64,000 nucleotides of DNA from an uncultured Opitutia bacterium (GTDB taxonomy: Bacteria; Verrucomicrobiota; Verrucomicrobiia; Opitutales; Opitutaceae), in the NCBI GenBank assembly GCA_903862955.1, contig CAIPAH010000008.1:62001-126000 (forward strand). The letters are read 5' to 3'. Positions 34,636 through 43,411 of the stretch are shown here, one piece after another (positions within the stretch are counted from its first letter, which is position 1; each line of letters begins with the position of its first letter). The notes beneath the pieces are model-generated. The model was not told the DNA's origin. It searched no databases and saw nothing but the letters and a program-made list of their open reading frames with translations. The translations under genes and the position numbers were made by a program.

Positions 34636-36144
34636 GTGCTGGGTGTGACCGGCTGGCTCGCCGATTTTTTCCGCCTCGCAGGAGGCCTGTTTTATTGGAA
34701 CGCACGCAAGTCCTGGTTCCAGCTGCGGCGCGGCCGCGTCCGTTGCCCCTGCCAGAGTCCCAGTGACTCCGGCCGCGCCTTTGAAACGCAGTGCGAAGCC
34801 TGTCTCCACTGGTCGTCCGTCGCCCGTTTCCGCCGCGTCTGCCCGCTGCTCGTCCAGACGCCCCAGGGCTGGCGCTGCTCCGCCAACACCGCGGACGTCC
34901 GCCCGTTCTGGGGCCGCGCGTTCGGCTACTACGGGGGCGCGCTCGGCGCGGTTTATCTGGCCGGAGCCATCGCGGTTTTCGTTTTTCTGCGCTCCGTGGG
35001 CTATCCGGTCAGCATCGTCCACGTCGTCTGGCCGCCGTCCTGGCACCGCGTCGGCGAGGCGCGGGGTTGGTATTTCATGGAGAAGGCCCGGCGCGCGTTT
35101 GCCGCCAACCACACCGCGGAAGCCATCCTCTACCTGTCCAACGCCTACGAGTTCGACCCGTCCAACTACGCCGCCGGCCTCGCCCTCGCCCAAACCCTGC
35201 AATCCGGCCAACCCGCCATCTCCAACCGCGTTTACGACCGCCTGCTGCACGAACATCCGTCCGAGCATGCCCACACAGCGCAGGATTGGTTCCGCGCGCT
35301 CCTCGCCCGCGGTGACTTCGCCGCCGTGCAATCCCTCGCCCGCGCCGAGGTCCTCGCCGGCGGCCCACACGCTTCCGTCTGGATGCGCGCCTTGGTGTTC
35401 GCCACGCGCCAGACCCGCCAGGACGCCTCGCTCCGCGCGCTGCGCGATTCACCCGACCCCAACGCCGCCACTTGGCGGCCGCTGATCGACGTGGAGCTCC
35501 TGCTGCTGGCCGGTCGCAACACCGAAGCGCATGCCGCGCTCGCTGCGGCGGATTGGGGCCGGATGCCGGCCTACGGTGTTTTCTATCAAGTCAGTGAACT
35601 CACCAATCTGGGCGACGTCTTCACCGCCCTTGACCAGCTCGCCCGCAACGGCGCGTCGCTGGACGATGAGGCGCGCGTGACCTTGCAGCTCGCAGCGTAC
35701 GCCCGCCAGGGCGCGCAGCGTCCCTTGCAAGCCTTGGTCGACCAACTGCTGGGCCCGCGCCTGACGCTGCCCGTCGTGAAGATCCTCTCGGCGCAACTGA
35801 TTCGCTCCCCTGATCCCGCGCTGCTCAACCAGCTCTACGCCCGCTTCCACACCGAAAAATTGCCCTTCACCACCGAGAGCGCCGGCACAATCTTTTCCCT
35901 GCTCTGCGCCACAGGCGTCAACGGCGACTGGGAAAAATTCGGCGAACTGCGCACCATGATCACCGCGCACGCGGCCTCGAGCCAGGCGTTCCTGGCCGCC
36001 GTGGAGGCGTTTTTCCGGGGACGCAGCGGCATCACCCGCATCACGTCCCTCCTGCCCGCGCTGCCGCTGCCGCTCGAGGTGAATTACGCGTTGATCTCCC
36101 GTTACCCCGGCCCGGCGCTCCAGCCTGCCGTCCACCTGCCATGA
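34636..36144 (+). CDS. Cys-rich membrane protein with TPR-like repeats, coupled to exosortase
   Basis: 502 residues from GTG 34636. The N-terminal part (about 30-90) has paired cysteines (RCPCQ, QCEACLHW, VCPLL, RCSAN) that could form a zinc-ribbon-like fold. One membrane helix follows (GALGAVYLAGAIAVFVFLRS, about 100-120). The rest is helical-repeat sequence (ARRAFAANHTAEAILYLSNA, VYDRLLHEHPSEHAHTAQDW). It overlaps the exosortase gene by ATGA, so it is likely part of that system, perhaps an assembly factor. No family recognised. Confidence 0.78.
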   Translation: MLGVTGWLADFFRLAGGLFYWNARKSWFQLRRGRVRCPCQSPSDSGRAFETQCEACLHWSSVARFRRVCPLLVQTPQGWRCSANTADVRPFWGRAFGYYGGALGAVYLAGAIAVFVFLRSVGYPVSIVHVVWPPSWHRVGEARGWYFMEKARRAFAANHTAEAILYLSNAYEFDPSNYAAGLALAQTLQSGQPAISNRVYDRLLHEHPSEHAHTAQDWFRALLARGDFAAVQSLARAEVLAGGPHASVWMRALVFATRQTRQDASLRALRDSPDPNAATWRPLIDVELLLLAGRNTEAHAALAAADWGRMPAYGVFYQVSELTNLGDVFTALDQLARNGASLDDEARVTLQLAAYARQGAQRPLQALVDQLLGPRLTLPVVKILSAQLIRSPDPALLNQLYARFHTEKLPFTTESAGTIFSLLCATGVNGDWEKFGELRTMITAHAASSQAFLAAVEAFFRGRSGITRITSLLPALPLPLEVNYALISRYPGPALQPAVHLP

Positions 36145-37778
36145 GCGCCGCACGCGTCCTCACCCCCTTCACGGCGCTGCCCCTGGTCGTCCGACTCAGC
36201 GTGATCCTGCTCGTCGCGCTGACGGCCGCGCTGGTCGTGCGGCTCTGGCCCCAATGGTTGCACAACCCTGATTTGTCCCACGGGCTCTTCATGCCCGTGG
36301 TCTTCCTGCTGCTCCTGCGCGAAAGCGCCAGCGGCCCGTTTCGTTTTCTCCCGGCGAATCGCCTGAGCTCCCTGGCCTCGATGGGCCTGTGGCTGCTCGG
36401 CCTGCTGACGCTTGCCGCGGGCGGTCTCTACGCCGCCGCGCTCGGTTGGTCGCACGATCTCGTCGGCTTCACGCTGACTGCCGCTCTCGTGCTCCTGCTC
36501 GTCGCGGGTCTGGTTGTTTTCTCGCTCTCGACCGTGCGTTTCCTGCCTTTCAACTGGAGCGCGCTTGTCGCAATCGGCCTGTGGCTGCTGTGCGCACCCC
36601 TCCCGCCGGGGACTTATTCGCGGCTGACGCTCAGCCTCCAGTTGATGGTCACGGAAAACGTCCTGCGTACCCTGCACCTGCTCGGGATCGGTGCGGTCCG
36701 GCACGGCAACATCCTCGAACTCGCCACCACGTCCGTCGGCATCGAGGAAGCGTGCAGCGGCGTCCGCAGCCTCATCTCCTGCGTCTTCGCCGGGCTCTTT
36801 TTCTCCGCCAGCCTCGTGCGCCGGCCGTGGTCCCGCGTCCTGCTCATCGGGCTGTCCGCCCCGCTGGCGCTGGCCATGAATTTCCTCCGTTCGCTCATCC
36901 TCACGCTGCTCACCAACTCCGGCGTGCACATCGCCGGGCTCTGGCACGATCTCACCGGTTTCGCCGTCCTCGCCGTCACCGCCGCGCTGCTCGCCGGCCT
37001 CGCGCTTCTGTTGGAACGCCGGTGCACGGACCTCCCGGTCTGTGGGTTGGAAGCAACGGGCCGGGAGGCCCGTTCTCCGTCTGCCACCGATTCGGCGCCC
37101 GGCGCCGCTCGACTCTCGTCTCCTCGACTCCTCATCGCAGCGCTGGTCCTGGCCAGCGCGCTGGTCCTTTTCTTCATCGCCAACACGCGGCCGGCCCTGC
37201 GCGGTGACGCGCCGGTGCCGGACTTGGCCGCGATCCTGCCCACGTCCGCCGACGGCTGGGTCGTCGAGCCGGGAGTGGATCTCTATCAATTCGCCAGCAC
37301 GCTCCAGACCGATCACCTGGCCCAACGCACCTACCACCGGCAAACCGCCAACGGGCCCGAGCAAGTCACTTTATATCTCGCCTATTGGCCGGCCGGCCAG
37401 GCGTCGGTCAGCCTGGTTTCGTCCCACACGCCCGACGCCTGCTGGCCGGGCGCGGGCTGGGAAGCCATGCCGGTGTCGTCGCCACGCGTGCACCTGAACG
37501 TCGCTGGTCGCCCCCTGCCCGAGGCCGAAACCCGCGCGTTCCACAGCGGCGGCTTTCCGCAAAACGTGTGGTTCTGGCATTTGTATGACGGCCGACCCAT
37601 CACGCGGCAGGATCCCCGTTCCCCGCTCGAGCTGCTCCGACAGGCCTGGCACTACGGCTTCCGCCATGACGGCGACCAGCTCTTCGTGCGTGTTTCCAGC
37701 AATCGCCCATGGCCGGCACTCGCCCAGGAACCCCTCCTTGCCCGCTTCTTTGCCCGGCTGCAGCCGCTGGGACTTTGA
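36141..37778 (+). CDS. Exosortase fused to EpsI domain
   Basis: 545-residue membrane transpeptidase-type protein that in exosortase/PEP-CTERM systems cleaves and transfers C-terminally tagged proteins, usually in exopolysaccharide producers. Residues 1-290 have about eight membrane helices with the catalytic set Cys205 (IEEACSGVRS), Arg250 (MNFLRS) and His269 (LWHDLTG). A linker at about 293-330 is followed by another helix and the EpsI domain (about 355-545; LVSSHTPDACWPGAGWE, QNVWFWHLYDGR). The linker is partly encoded by a palindromic repeat. No tagged substrate protein is evident in the window. Confidence 0.93.
   Translation: MSAARVLTPFTALPLVVRLSVILLVALTAALVVRLWPQWLHNPDLSHGLFMPVVFLLLLRESASGPFRFLPANRLSSLASMGLWLLGLLTLAAGGLYAAALGWSHDLVGFTLTAALVLLLVAGLVVFSLSTVRFLPFNWSALVAIGLWLLCAPLPPGTYSRLTLSLQLMVTENVLRTLHLLGIGAVRHGNILELATTSVGIEEACSGVRSLISCVFAGLFFSASLVRRPWSRVLLIGLSAPLALAMNFLRSLILTLLTNSGVHIAGLWHDLTGFAVLAVTAALLAGLALLLERRCTDLPVCGLEATGREARSPSATDSAPGAARLSSPRLLIAALVLASALVLFFIANTRPALRGDAPVPDLAAILPTSADGWVVEPGVDLYQFASTLQTDHLAQRTYHRQTANGPEQVTLYLAYWPAGQASVSLVSSHTPDACWPGAGWEAMPVSSPRVHLNVAGRPLPEAETRAFHSGGFPQNVWFWHLYDGRPITRQDPRSPLELLRQAWHYGFRHDGDQLFVRVSSNRPWPALAQEPLLARFFARLQPLGL
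37024..37079. repeat. Dispersed inverted repeat, copy 2, inside the exosortase gene
   Basis: Left arm around 37024-37043 (ACGGACCTCCCGGTCTGT) and right arm 37055-37079 (AACGGGCCGGGAGGCCCG plus TTCTCC). The right arm matches the right arm of the 31955-31978 copy at 22 of 24 bases. It falls at codons about 295-313, the inter-domain linker, without breaking the frame. Confidence 0.85.
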
Positions 37779-37787
37779 CCTTTGTCC

Positions 37788-37880
37788 ATGCCCCTCGCCC
37801 TCACCACTCGCGAAAAACGTATCCTCGCCGTGCTCGCCCTGCTGGTCGTCCTCGGCCTGATCGGCTTCGCCGTGCTGTGA
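37788..37880 (+). CDS. 30-residue single-helix membrane peptide after the exosortase gene
   Basis: Short frame starting with ATG 37788, nine bases after the exosortase stop, and ending TGA at 37880. The peptide starts MPLALTTREKRILAVL and continues as an uninterrupted hydrophobic helix (LALLVVLGLIGFAVL), i.e. a charged N-terminus plus one membrane span. Position, clean start and stop, and membrane character suggest a genuine miniprotein, perhaps modulating the exosortase. A chance frame cannot be ruled out. Confidence 0.55.
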   Translation: MPLALTTREKRILAVLALLVVLGLIGFAVL

Positions 37881-38033
37881 CCACCCTGCAAATCCGGTTG
37901 ATTCAATTCCGCAATTCCCGACCATGGGGCATCTTCGGATCCCGTTCATGCGTATGATGGTTGAATGTCCGCACTTGTCACCGTTTGGCCTGCGTACCTC
38001 GCCGAACCGGCGTGGGGGTTCGTCCGCGTCCGC

Positions 38034-38648
38034 ATGAAGCCGAACCCGCCCGAGCCCTCTGCCGAGGCCGCGGCCGCCACCGAGCGCGCGCACTTCGACG
38101 CCGAACTGCTCCGCCGCATGGGCCGCAGCGATCGCGAGGCGTTCGCGCAACTTTACGACCGCTTTTCGCGTCCGCTTTTTGCCACCGCCCTGCGTGTCCT
38201 CGGCAACGCCACCGAGGCCGAGGACATCGTGCAGGATGTCTTCCTCGCCCTCTGGGAAAAGGCCGCCGCGTTCGATACCACCCGCGGTTCCGCCTTTGCC
38301 TGGGCCGTGACGCTCACGCGCAACCGCGCCATCGACCGCGTCCGCATGCGCAAACGCCGCCTGGAGATTCTCGCGACGGCAACTACCGAGGATGCCGGCG
38401 TGCAACCCGCCGACTCGGGACCGGATTCCGCGGACGACCTCGTGGCGAAGGAACAGGCCGGCGCCATCCGCAGCGCGGTGGCCGCCCTGCCCGCCGAGCA
38501 GCAACGCGCCGTGGAACTCGCGTTTTTCTCCGGACTCACGCAACAGGAAATCGCCGAGAAACTTCGCGAGCCCCTCGGCACGGTCAAGGCCCGCATCCGC
38601 CGCGGCCTGCTCCGGCTGCGCGACACTTTGGGAGGCCGCCATGATTGA
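38034..38648 (+). CDS. ECF-type RNA polymerase sigma factor
   Basis: Alternative sigma factor, 204 residues from ATG 38034 (a longer start at 37965 is possible). Region 2: FAQLYDRFSRPLFATALRVL and AEDIVQDVFLALWEK, with DNA-melting residues in AFAWAVTLTRNRAIDRVRMR. Region 4: LPAEQQRAVELAFFSGLTQQ and EIAEKLREPLGTVKARIRRG, a helix-turn-helix for the -35 element. It overlaps by eight bases the gene for its probable membrane anti-sigma factor; this SigK/RskA-like pairing predicts envelope-signal control. Confidence 0.94.
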   Translation: MKPNPPEPSAEAAAATERAHFDAELLRRMGRSDREAFAQLYDRFSRPLFATALRVLGNATEAEDIVQDVFLALWEKAAAFDTTRGSAFAWAVTLTRNRAIDRVRMRKRRLEILATATTEDAGVQPADSGPDSADDLVAKEQAGAIRSAVAALPAEQQRAVELAFFSGLTQQEIAEKLREPLGTVKARIRRGLLRLRDTLGGRHD

Positions 38649-39489
38649 CGAACTGCACGAGGAACTCGCATCCCTCTACGTCCTCGGCCTGCTCGAGGGC
38701 GATGAGCTCGCGCGCTTCGAGCAGCGGCTCGCCCACGATGCCGCGCTCCAGCGCCTCGTGCACGACCTGCGCGAGACCACGAGCCAGCTGGCGTTCACCG
38801 CGCCCGCCGCGGAGCCGCCGCCGGATCTGCGCGCCCGCCTGCTCGATCGGCTCGACACCGCCGCCACCTGGCGCGCGCAGCGCAACCTCATCGCCTTTCG
38901 CACGCCGCTCTGGGTGGCCTGGGCCGCCGCCGCCTGCCTCGCCATCATGTGCGCCTGGGTGGGCCAACTTTACGTGGGCAGCCGCTTCGAGGCCGCCACC
39001 CTGCGCGACCAGCAGGCCGTGGCCGACTTCCAATTGCGCAGCGCCCGCAACCAGCTCGAGGCCGAGCGCATCATCGCCAACCACCAGCTCAGCTCGATGA
39101 CCGAGCAGCTCGCCTCCCTCGACCGCCAGCTCAAGGCGGAGGGCGACCTCGCCAAGTTCAAGATCTCCACCCTCGTCTCGCTGGCCGGCAACACCCCGCA
39201 AGCCCTCGCCGTCGCCGTCTGGAACCCCGCGAAACAGGAGGGCGTCCTCACCGTCGAGAAACTCCCCGCCCTCGCCGCGGACAAGGACTACCAGCTCTGG
39301 CTCGTGGACCCGCAATATCCCATCCCGGTTGACGGCGGCGTCTTCACGGTCGATCCCGCCACCGGCGAGGCTCACATCACCTTCAAGGCCAACAAGCCCA
39401 TCAAGACCGTCGCCAAGTTCGCCGTCAGCCTCGAGCGCAAGGGCGGCGTCCCCAAGGCCGAGGGACCGATGGTGCTGCTCAGCCAGTAA
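38641..39489 (+). CDS. Membrane anti-sigma factor, RskA-like
   Basis: 282 residues. The cytosolic N-terminus (1-85) has the anti-sigma pattern LASLYVLGLLEGDELARFEQ; one membrane helix follows (VAWAAAACLAIMCAWVGQLY, about 96-115), then a coiled-coil stretch (about 120-175) and the RskA C-terminal domain (about 185-280: ALAVAVWNPAKQEGVLTVEK, DYQLWLVDPQYPIPVDGGVF). It would hold the upstream-encoded sigma factor at the membrane until a periplasmic signal triggers release. The ATG lies inside the sigma gene's end. Confidence 0.92.
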   Translation: MIDELHEELASLYVLGLLEGDELARFEQRLAHDAALQRLVHDLRETTSQLAFTAPAAEPPPDLRARLLDRLDTAATWRAQRNLIAFRTPLWVAWAAAACLAIMCAWVGQLYVGSRFEAATLRDQQAVADFQLRSARNQLEAERIIANHQLSSMTEQLASLDRQLKAEGDLAKFKISTLVSLAGNTPQALAVAVWNPAKQEGVLTVEKLPALAADKDYQLWLVDPQYPIPVDGGVFTVDPATGEAHITFKANKPIKTVAKFAVSLERKGGVPKAEGPMVLLSQ

Positions 39490-39615
39490 GCCGCTTTCAG
39501 CGATCAACCATCAGTGGCCGGCTCTCGCGTAGTGTTTTCGTAAGCAGTGCGTTGCGTGCTTTGTGGTCTGGGCGGTGAGTCGTCCATTTTTGACACCCAA
39601 ACCCGCCACGGACTA

Positions 39616-39632
39616 TTGCCTAGGACTGGCAA
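39616..39632. promoter_or_regulatory. Palindromic site upstream of fabV
   Basis: TTGCC (39616-39620), 7-base spacer TAGGACT, GGCAA (39628-39632): a perfect two-half-site palindrome 48 bases before the fabV ATG, in a 190-base gene-free stretch. It could be an operator; no matching regulator is in the window. Confidence 0.35.
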
Positions 39633-39679
39633 AATCTATCCTCGACGCCCTCCCTGACCCCTCCGAAACTCCCGCCCGC

Positions 39680-40867
39680 ATGATCATCAGACCCAAGGTC
39701 CGTGGCTTCATTTGCGTCACGGCTCACCCCACCGGCTGCGCCGCCCATGTCCAGGAGTGGATCGATTACGTCAAGGCCAAGGGCCCGATTAAGCCCGGCC
39801 CCAAGAAGGTCTTGGTCATTGGTGCCTCGACCGGCTACGGTCTCGCTTCCCGCATCACTGCGGCCTTCGGGTCGGGCGCGGCGACCCTTGGCATTTTCTT
39901 CGAACGCCCCTCCGAGGAGGGCCGCCCCGCCACCCCGGGTTGGTATAACACCATCGCCTTCACCCACGCCGCCCGCGCCGCCGGCCTCTACGCCAAGAAC
40001 ATCATGGGCGACGCGTTCACGGACGAGATCAAGCAGCAGGCCCTCAACCTCATCCGTTCCGACATGGGCCAGGTGGACCTCGTCGTCTATTCCCTCGCCG
40101 CGCCCCGCCGCACACACCCGCGCACCGGTGTCGTGCACAAATCCTGCCTCAAACCCGTCGGCGTGCCCTACACCAACAAGACCGTCGACACCGACAAGGG
40201 CATCGTCAGCGACGTCACCATCGAACCCGCCAACGAAGCCGAGGTCGCCGACACGGTCGCCGTCATGGGCGGCGAAGACTGGGAAATGTGGATGAACGCC
40301 CTGCGCGACGCCAACCTGCTGGCCCCGGGCGCCACGTCCGTCGCGTATTCCTACATCGGGCCCGAAGTCACTTGGGCCATCTACAAGAACGGCACCATCG
40401 GCCTCGCCAAGAACGACCTCGAGCGCGCGGCGCGAAATATCGACGCCCAGCTCAAATCCCACGGCAACGGCCGTGCGTTCATCTCCGTCAACAAGGCCCT
40501 CGTCACCCAGGCCAGCTCGGCCATCCCGGTCGTTCCGCTTTATATCTCGATCCTTTACAAGTTGATGAAAGCCAAGGGGACACATGAGGGCTGCATCGAG
40601 CAGATGCACCGGCTCTTCGCCACCCAGCTTTACAACGGCAAGACTCCGACCTTTGACGCCGGCGGGCGCGTTCGCGTGGACGATTGGGAAATGCGACCCG
40701 AGATCCAGGCCGCGGTTCGCGAGGTCTGGCCGTCGGTCACCACCGAAAACCTCTCGGAGAAGACTGATATCGCGGGCTACCGCAGCGACTTCCTGAAGCT
40801 CTATGGCTTTGGGCTCGCCGGCGTGAACTACGACGCGGAAGTCGAGCCGCACGTGCCGATGGTCTGA
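39680..40867 (+). CDS. fabV: Trans-2-enoyl-ACP/CoA reductase FabV
   Basis: NADH-dependent enoyl reductase of the FabV/TER type, 395 residues, catalysing the last step of each fatty acid elongation round and often insensitive to triclosan. Signature pieces: MIIRPKVRGFICVTAHPTGC at the N-terminus, the nucleotide-binding VLVIGASTGYGLASRITAAF, and the catalytic Tyr-x8-Lys in YKNGTIGLAK, preceded by SYIGPEVTWAI. The ATG at 39680 matches the family start. No other fab genes are near; the gene appears monocistronic. Confidence 0.96.
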   Translation: MIIRPKVRGFICVTAHPTGCAAHVQEWIDYVKAKGPIKPGPKKVLVIGASTGYGLASRITAAFGSGAATLGIFFERPSEEGRPATPGWYNTIAFTHAARAAGLYAKNIMGDAFTDEIKQQALNLIRSDMGQVDLVVYSLAAPRRTHPRTGVVHKSCLKPVGVPYTNKTVDTDKGIVSDVTIEPANEAEVADTVAVMGGEDWEMWMNALRDANLLAPGATSVAYSYIGPEVTWAIYKNGTIGLAKNDLERAARNIDAQLKSHGNGRAFISVNKALVTQASSAIPVVPLYISILYKLMKAKGTHEGCIEQMHRLFATQLYNGKTPTFDAGGRVRVDDWEMRPEIQAAVREVWPSVTTENLSEKTDIAGYRSDFLKLYGFGLAGVNYDAEVEPHVPMV

Positions 40868-40901
40868 GATGTGCTATGTTTTGGGGTAGAACAAAATCAC
40901 C

Positions 40902-41306
40902 ATGCCCGGCCTTACCCTCCCTTCCCTCGCCGTCGTCCTCTGCCTGGTGACACCCTGTCTGGGCGCCAATTTTTCCAAGGGCGCGGCTGCGGCCGCGGTG
41001 GAAAAGCTGATGCCGAGCGACGGTCCCAAGGAGTTTGTCATGTTCAACATGACCGATCCCAAGTCGTCCTCCGAGCAGCTGGGCTACATGCTCAAGGAAG
41101 CCCACGAGGAGAGCGTGGCCCTCGCGATTTGCGGCCCGAAGCTCCAGCCCATCCGCGAAATGCTCGCCGCGACCCTCGCGGCCAACCCCGCGGACAAGTT
41201 GGACGGGCTCTATCTCATCATCGTCGCCGACGAAAAAGACACCGCCGGGCTGCGCGAAATGGTCAAGAGCCGCGGCATCCACGTGAAGAGCGGTGTTTTC
41301 AAGTAG
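40902..41306 (+). CDS. Small secreted protein of unknown function
   Basis: 134 residues with a clear signal peptide (MPGLTLPSLAVVLCLVTPCL, cleavage near GA-NF about residue 22). The mature part contains EEFVMFNM-like and AICGPKLQPIREMLAATLA regions and ends DTAGLREMVKSRGIHVKSGV, suggesting a small alpha/beta periplasmic domain. I do not recognise the family. It follows fabV by 34 bases on the same strand. Confidence 0.72.
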   Translation: MPGLTLPSLAVVLCLVTPCLGANFSKGAAAAAVEKLMPSDGPKEFVMFNMTDPKSSSEQLGYMLKEAHEESVALAICGPKLQPIREMLAATLAANPADKLDGLYLIIVADEKDTAGLREMVKSRGIHVKSGVFK

Positions 41307-41387
41307 CGTCCTGACCGCTTGGTCCCGACTCACTGATCCCCGCCGCTCGGAGCCGCCACCGCCATCAAGTTGATCCGAGGTTCCGCC

Positions 41388-43280
41388 ATGCCTGAGCCCG
41401 TCGTCCCATCCTTGCCGGCCGTGACCAAGCTCGTATTCGCGGTCCACGGCATCGGCGACCAGACGCAAAACAGCACGATCCTGTCCACGGCGACGCAGGT
41501 CTGCCACCATTTCGGCTACCGCGCACTGCTGCCGCTCGGTGGTTTTTATGACGCGCTGCAGGACGGACGGCCACCGTTCGTGATCAGCGATCCCTCGCCG
41601 ACTGGTGTCCTCGGCACCATGGGTTTTGCCGAGATTTACTGGGCCGATCTCGCCCGCACGATCGAGACCGCAGGCTATACGCTGCAGGAAACGAAGGACT
41701 GGTGCCGCTCCGTCGTCAGCCGCATCCGCGTGCTCGCTGAGCGCCGGCAACCCGGCCGCACCGACATCCACTACGGCCAGATCGAATACGTCCTGGAGGA
41801 AGCCATCGACGCCATCAGCGTGCTCGAATCGCTCCTGTTCCTCGCGCGCAAGGCCGGGGTGCTGGACTTTGACCTCAAGCGCGTGCTCGACGATTACCTC
41901 GGCGATGTGCAGCTCGTCACCGAGTTCGCCACGGTCCGCGCCGGCATCGTCGGACGCCTGCACGACGCCCTCGGTCGCGCGCACAAAATGTATCCCGAGG
42001 CCGAAATCTATCTCATCGCGCACAGCGAGGGCACGGTCGTGTCGTTCCTCGGTTTGCTCGAAGCCGCCAGCAATCCCGTCGCGCACCCGTGGATCACGCG
42101 CGTCCGCGGCTACGCGACCCTCGGCTCGCCGATCGACAAGCACCTCATCCTCTGGCCGGACCTCTTCACGGCATTTCACGGACCCGCCGCGTCGCTTGTG
42201 TCCGCCCCGTCGTTCAAGTGGCTCAACTACGTCGACAATGGCGACCCGGTGGGCTTCGAACTCGATACGGCCCGCTGGTGGCTGCAGCAGCACGGCTACA
42301 ACCGACTCTTCGACTTCACCGCGGCCGACGACTTCTACTTCACGCGCTACTACGTTCCGGGCAAGGCCCACACCGATTACTGGGAGGACGCGGACGTGTT
42401 CCAGCATTTTCTCATGAACGTGGTCGCCCCGCCGACCACGCCCGCCGATCCGCCGTCACCGGCGCGGCGACAAGAGCTGAAAAACGGACCGCGCCAGCGC
42501 GTCTTCGCCCGGTTCACGAGCTACGTGGTGGCTTACCTCATCCCGCTGACGGCCGTGTTCGCGGCGGTCTATTTTCTGACGAAAGGCGTCGAGCAATACC
42601 TCGATCCCCTCAGCGATCGCGAGCATCCCGACCTGCTGCGCAATGTCCTGGCGCTGGGCGTCCTGCTCGCGGGCGTCACGGTCTGGCTGCGCGTCAGCCA
42701 GCTCGTGCGCTCCTGGCGCTGGCATCTCGGCGGCGCGGTCATTTTCGCCGCCGCCGCCTGGGTCTTCTTTTTTGCCGCGACCCCGACGGAGGAACTCGAC
42801 TGGTTCAACCTCCCGGCGGCCGTTTGCGACGAGCTGTCCGATCCCCGGCTCGGGTTGGTCGCCGGCAGCATCGTGCTGCTGATCCTTGTCCGCCTGGCCA
42901 ACGCGCGCTGGCTGCGCCGCCTGCTCACGCCGCTCTTTCCCGGCTGGCTCTCCGTGAGTCCGTCCACGTCGCACCCGCCCCTGTTCCGCAACACGATCCA
43001 AGTCATGCTCGTCCTGGCCGGCCTCGCCCTGCTCACGAACGCGATTGCCTACGACTGGCTCTATCACCCGGAGCGCAGCGCGTTCTGGCCGCTCGTGCTG
43101 GCGACGGCGGCGTTTTTGTATCTGTGGCGGCTCGGGGCGCTGGTCTTCGATCTCGTCTTCATCTGGCACCGCTACATCCGCCATTCCGGCGCCCTCACCT
43201 TCCTTCGCCAAGCCATCCTGCCCCACGCCGCCACGCTGGCTCCCACGGCCACCGGCGGCAGGGGCGCCGCCCGGAAGTGA
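41388..43280 (+). CDS. Alpha/beta-hydrolase-like protein with C-terminal membrane domain
   Basis: 630 residues. The N-terminal part (about 1-345) resembles a lipase-type hydrolase: KLVFAVHGIGDQTQNS provides the oxyanion region and YLIAHSEGTVVSFLGLLEAA the nucleophile elbow with Ser in HSEG, unusual because the normal pattern is GxSxG. The C-terminal part (about 375-610) has around six hydrophobic segments (FTSYVVAYLIPLTAVFAAVY, LVAGSIVLLILVRLANARW). The enzyme would sit on the cytoplasmic face of the membrane. Substrate unknown. Preferred start is ATG 41388, with a GAGG-type ribosome site. Confidence 0.75.
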   Translation: MPEPVVPSLPAVTKLVFAVHGIGDQTQNSTILSTATQVCHHFGYRALLPLGGFYDALQDGRPPFVISDPSPTGVLGTMGFAEIYWADLARTIETAGYTLQETKDWCRSVVSRIRVLAERRQPGRTDIHYGQIEYVLEEAIDAISVLESLLFLARKAGVLDFDLKRVLDDYLGDVQLVTEFATVRAGIVGRLHDALGRAHKMYPEAEIYLIAHSEGTVVSFLGLLEAASNPVAHPWITRVRGYATLGSPIDKHLILWPDLFTAFHGPAASLVSAPSFKWLNYVDNGDPVGFELDTARWWLQQHGYNRLFDFTAADDFYFTRYYVPGKAHTDYWEDADVFQHFLMNVVAPPTTPADPPSPARRQELKNGPRQRVFARFTSYVVAYLIPLTAVFAAVYFLTKGVEQYLDPLSDREHPDLLRNVLALGVLLAGVTVWLRVSQLVRSWRWHLGGAVIFAAAAWVFFFAATPTEELDWFNLPAAVCDELSDPRLGLVAGSIVLLILVRLANARWLRRLLTPLFPGWLSVSPSTSHPPLFRNTIQVMLVLAGLALLTNAIAYDWLYHPERSAFWPLVLATAAFLYLWRLGALVFDLVFIWHRYIRHSGALTFLRQAILPHAATLAPTATGGRGAARK

Positions 43281-43293
43281 GCGTTTTTTGGGC

Positions 43294-43397
43294 GGTGTTA
43301 GGTGGAACGTTTTGCGTGTTACGAATCGGCCAAATCACGGTCCGCCACAGGCAGGCCCACCGCGCCGCCCTTGCGGCCTCACCTGACACCTAACACC
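43294..43397. repeat. Inverted repeat of GGTGTTAGGTG words between genes
   Basis: GGTGTTAGGTG (43294-43304) and CACCTAACACC (43387-43397) are an 11-bp perfect inverted pair about 80 bases apart. The right side extends as tandem words CACCT-GA-CACCT-AA-CACC. Same design as the other intergenic hairpins, with a different word. Confidence 0.75.
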
Positions 43398-43411
43398 TTC
43401 CTTTCTAGCGC

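Noticed and set aside
37965-38033. Longer start for the ECF sigma factor
   Set aside because: The extra residues are not sigma-like; kept only as an alternative.
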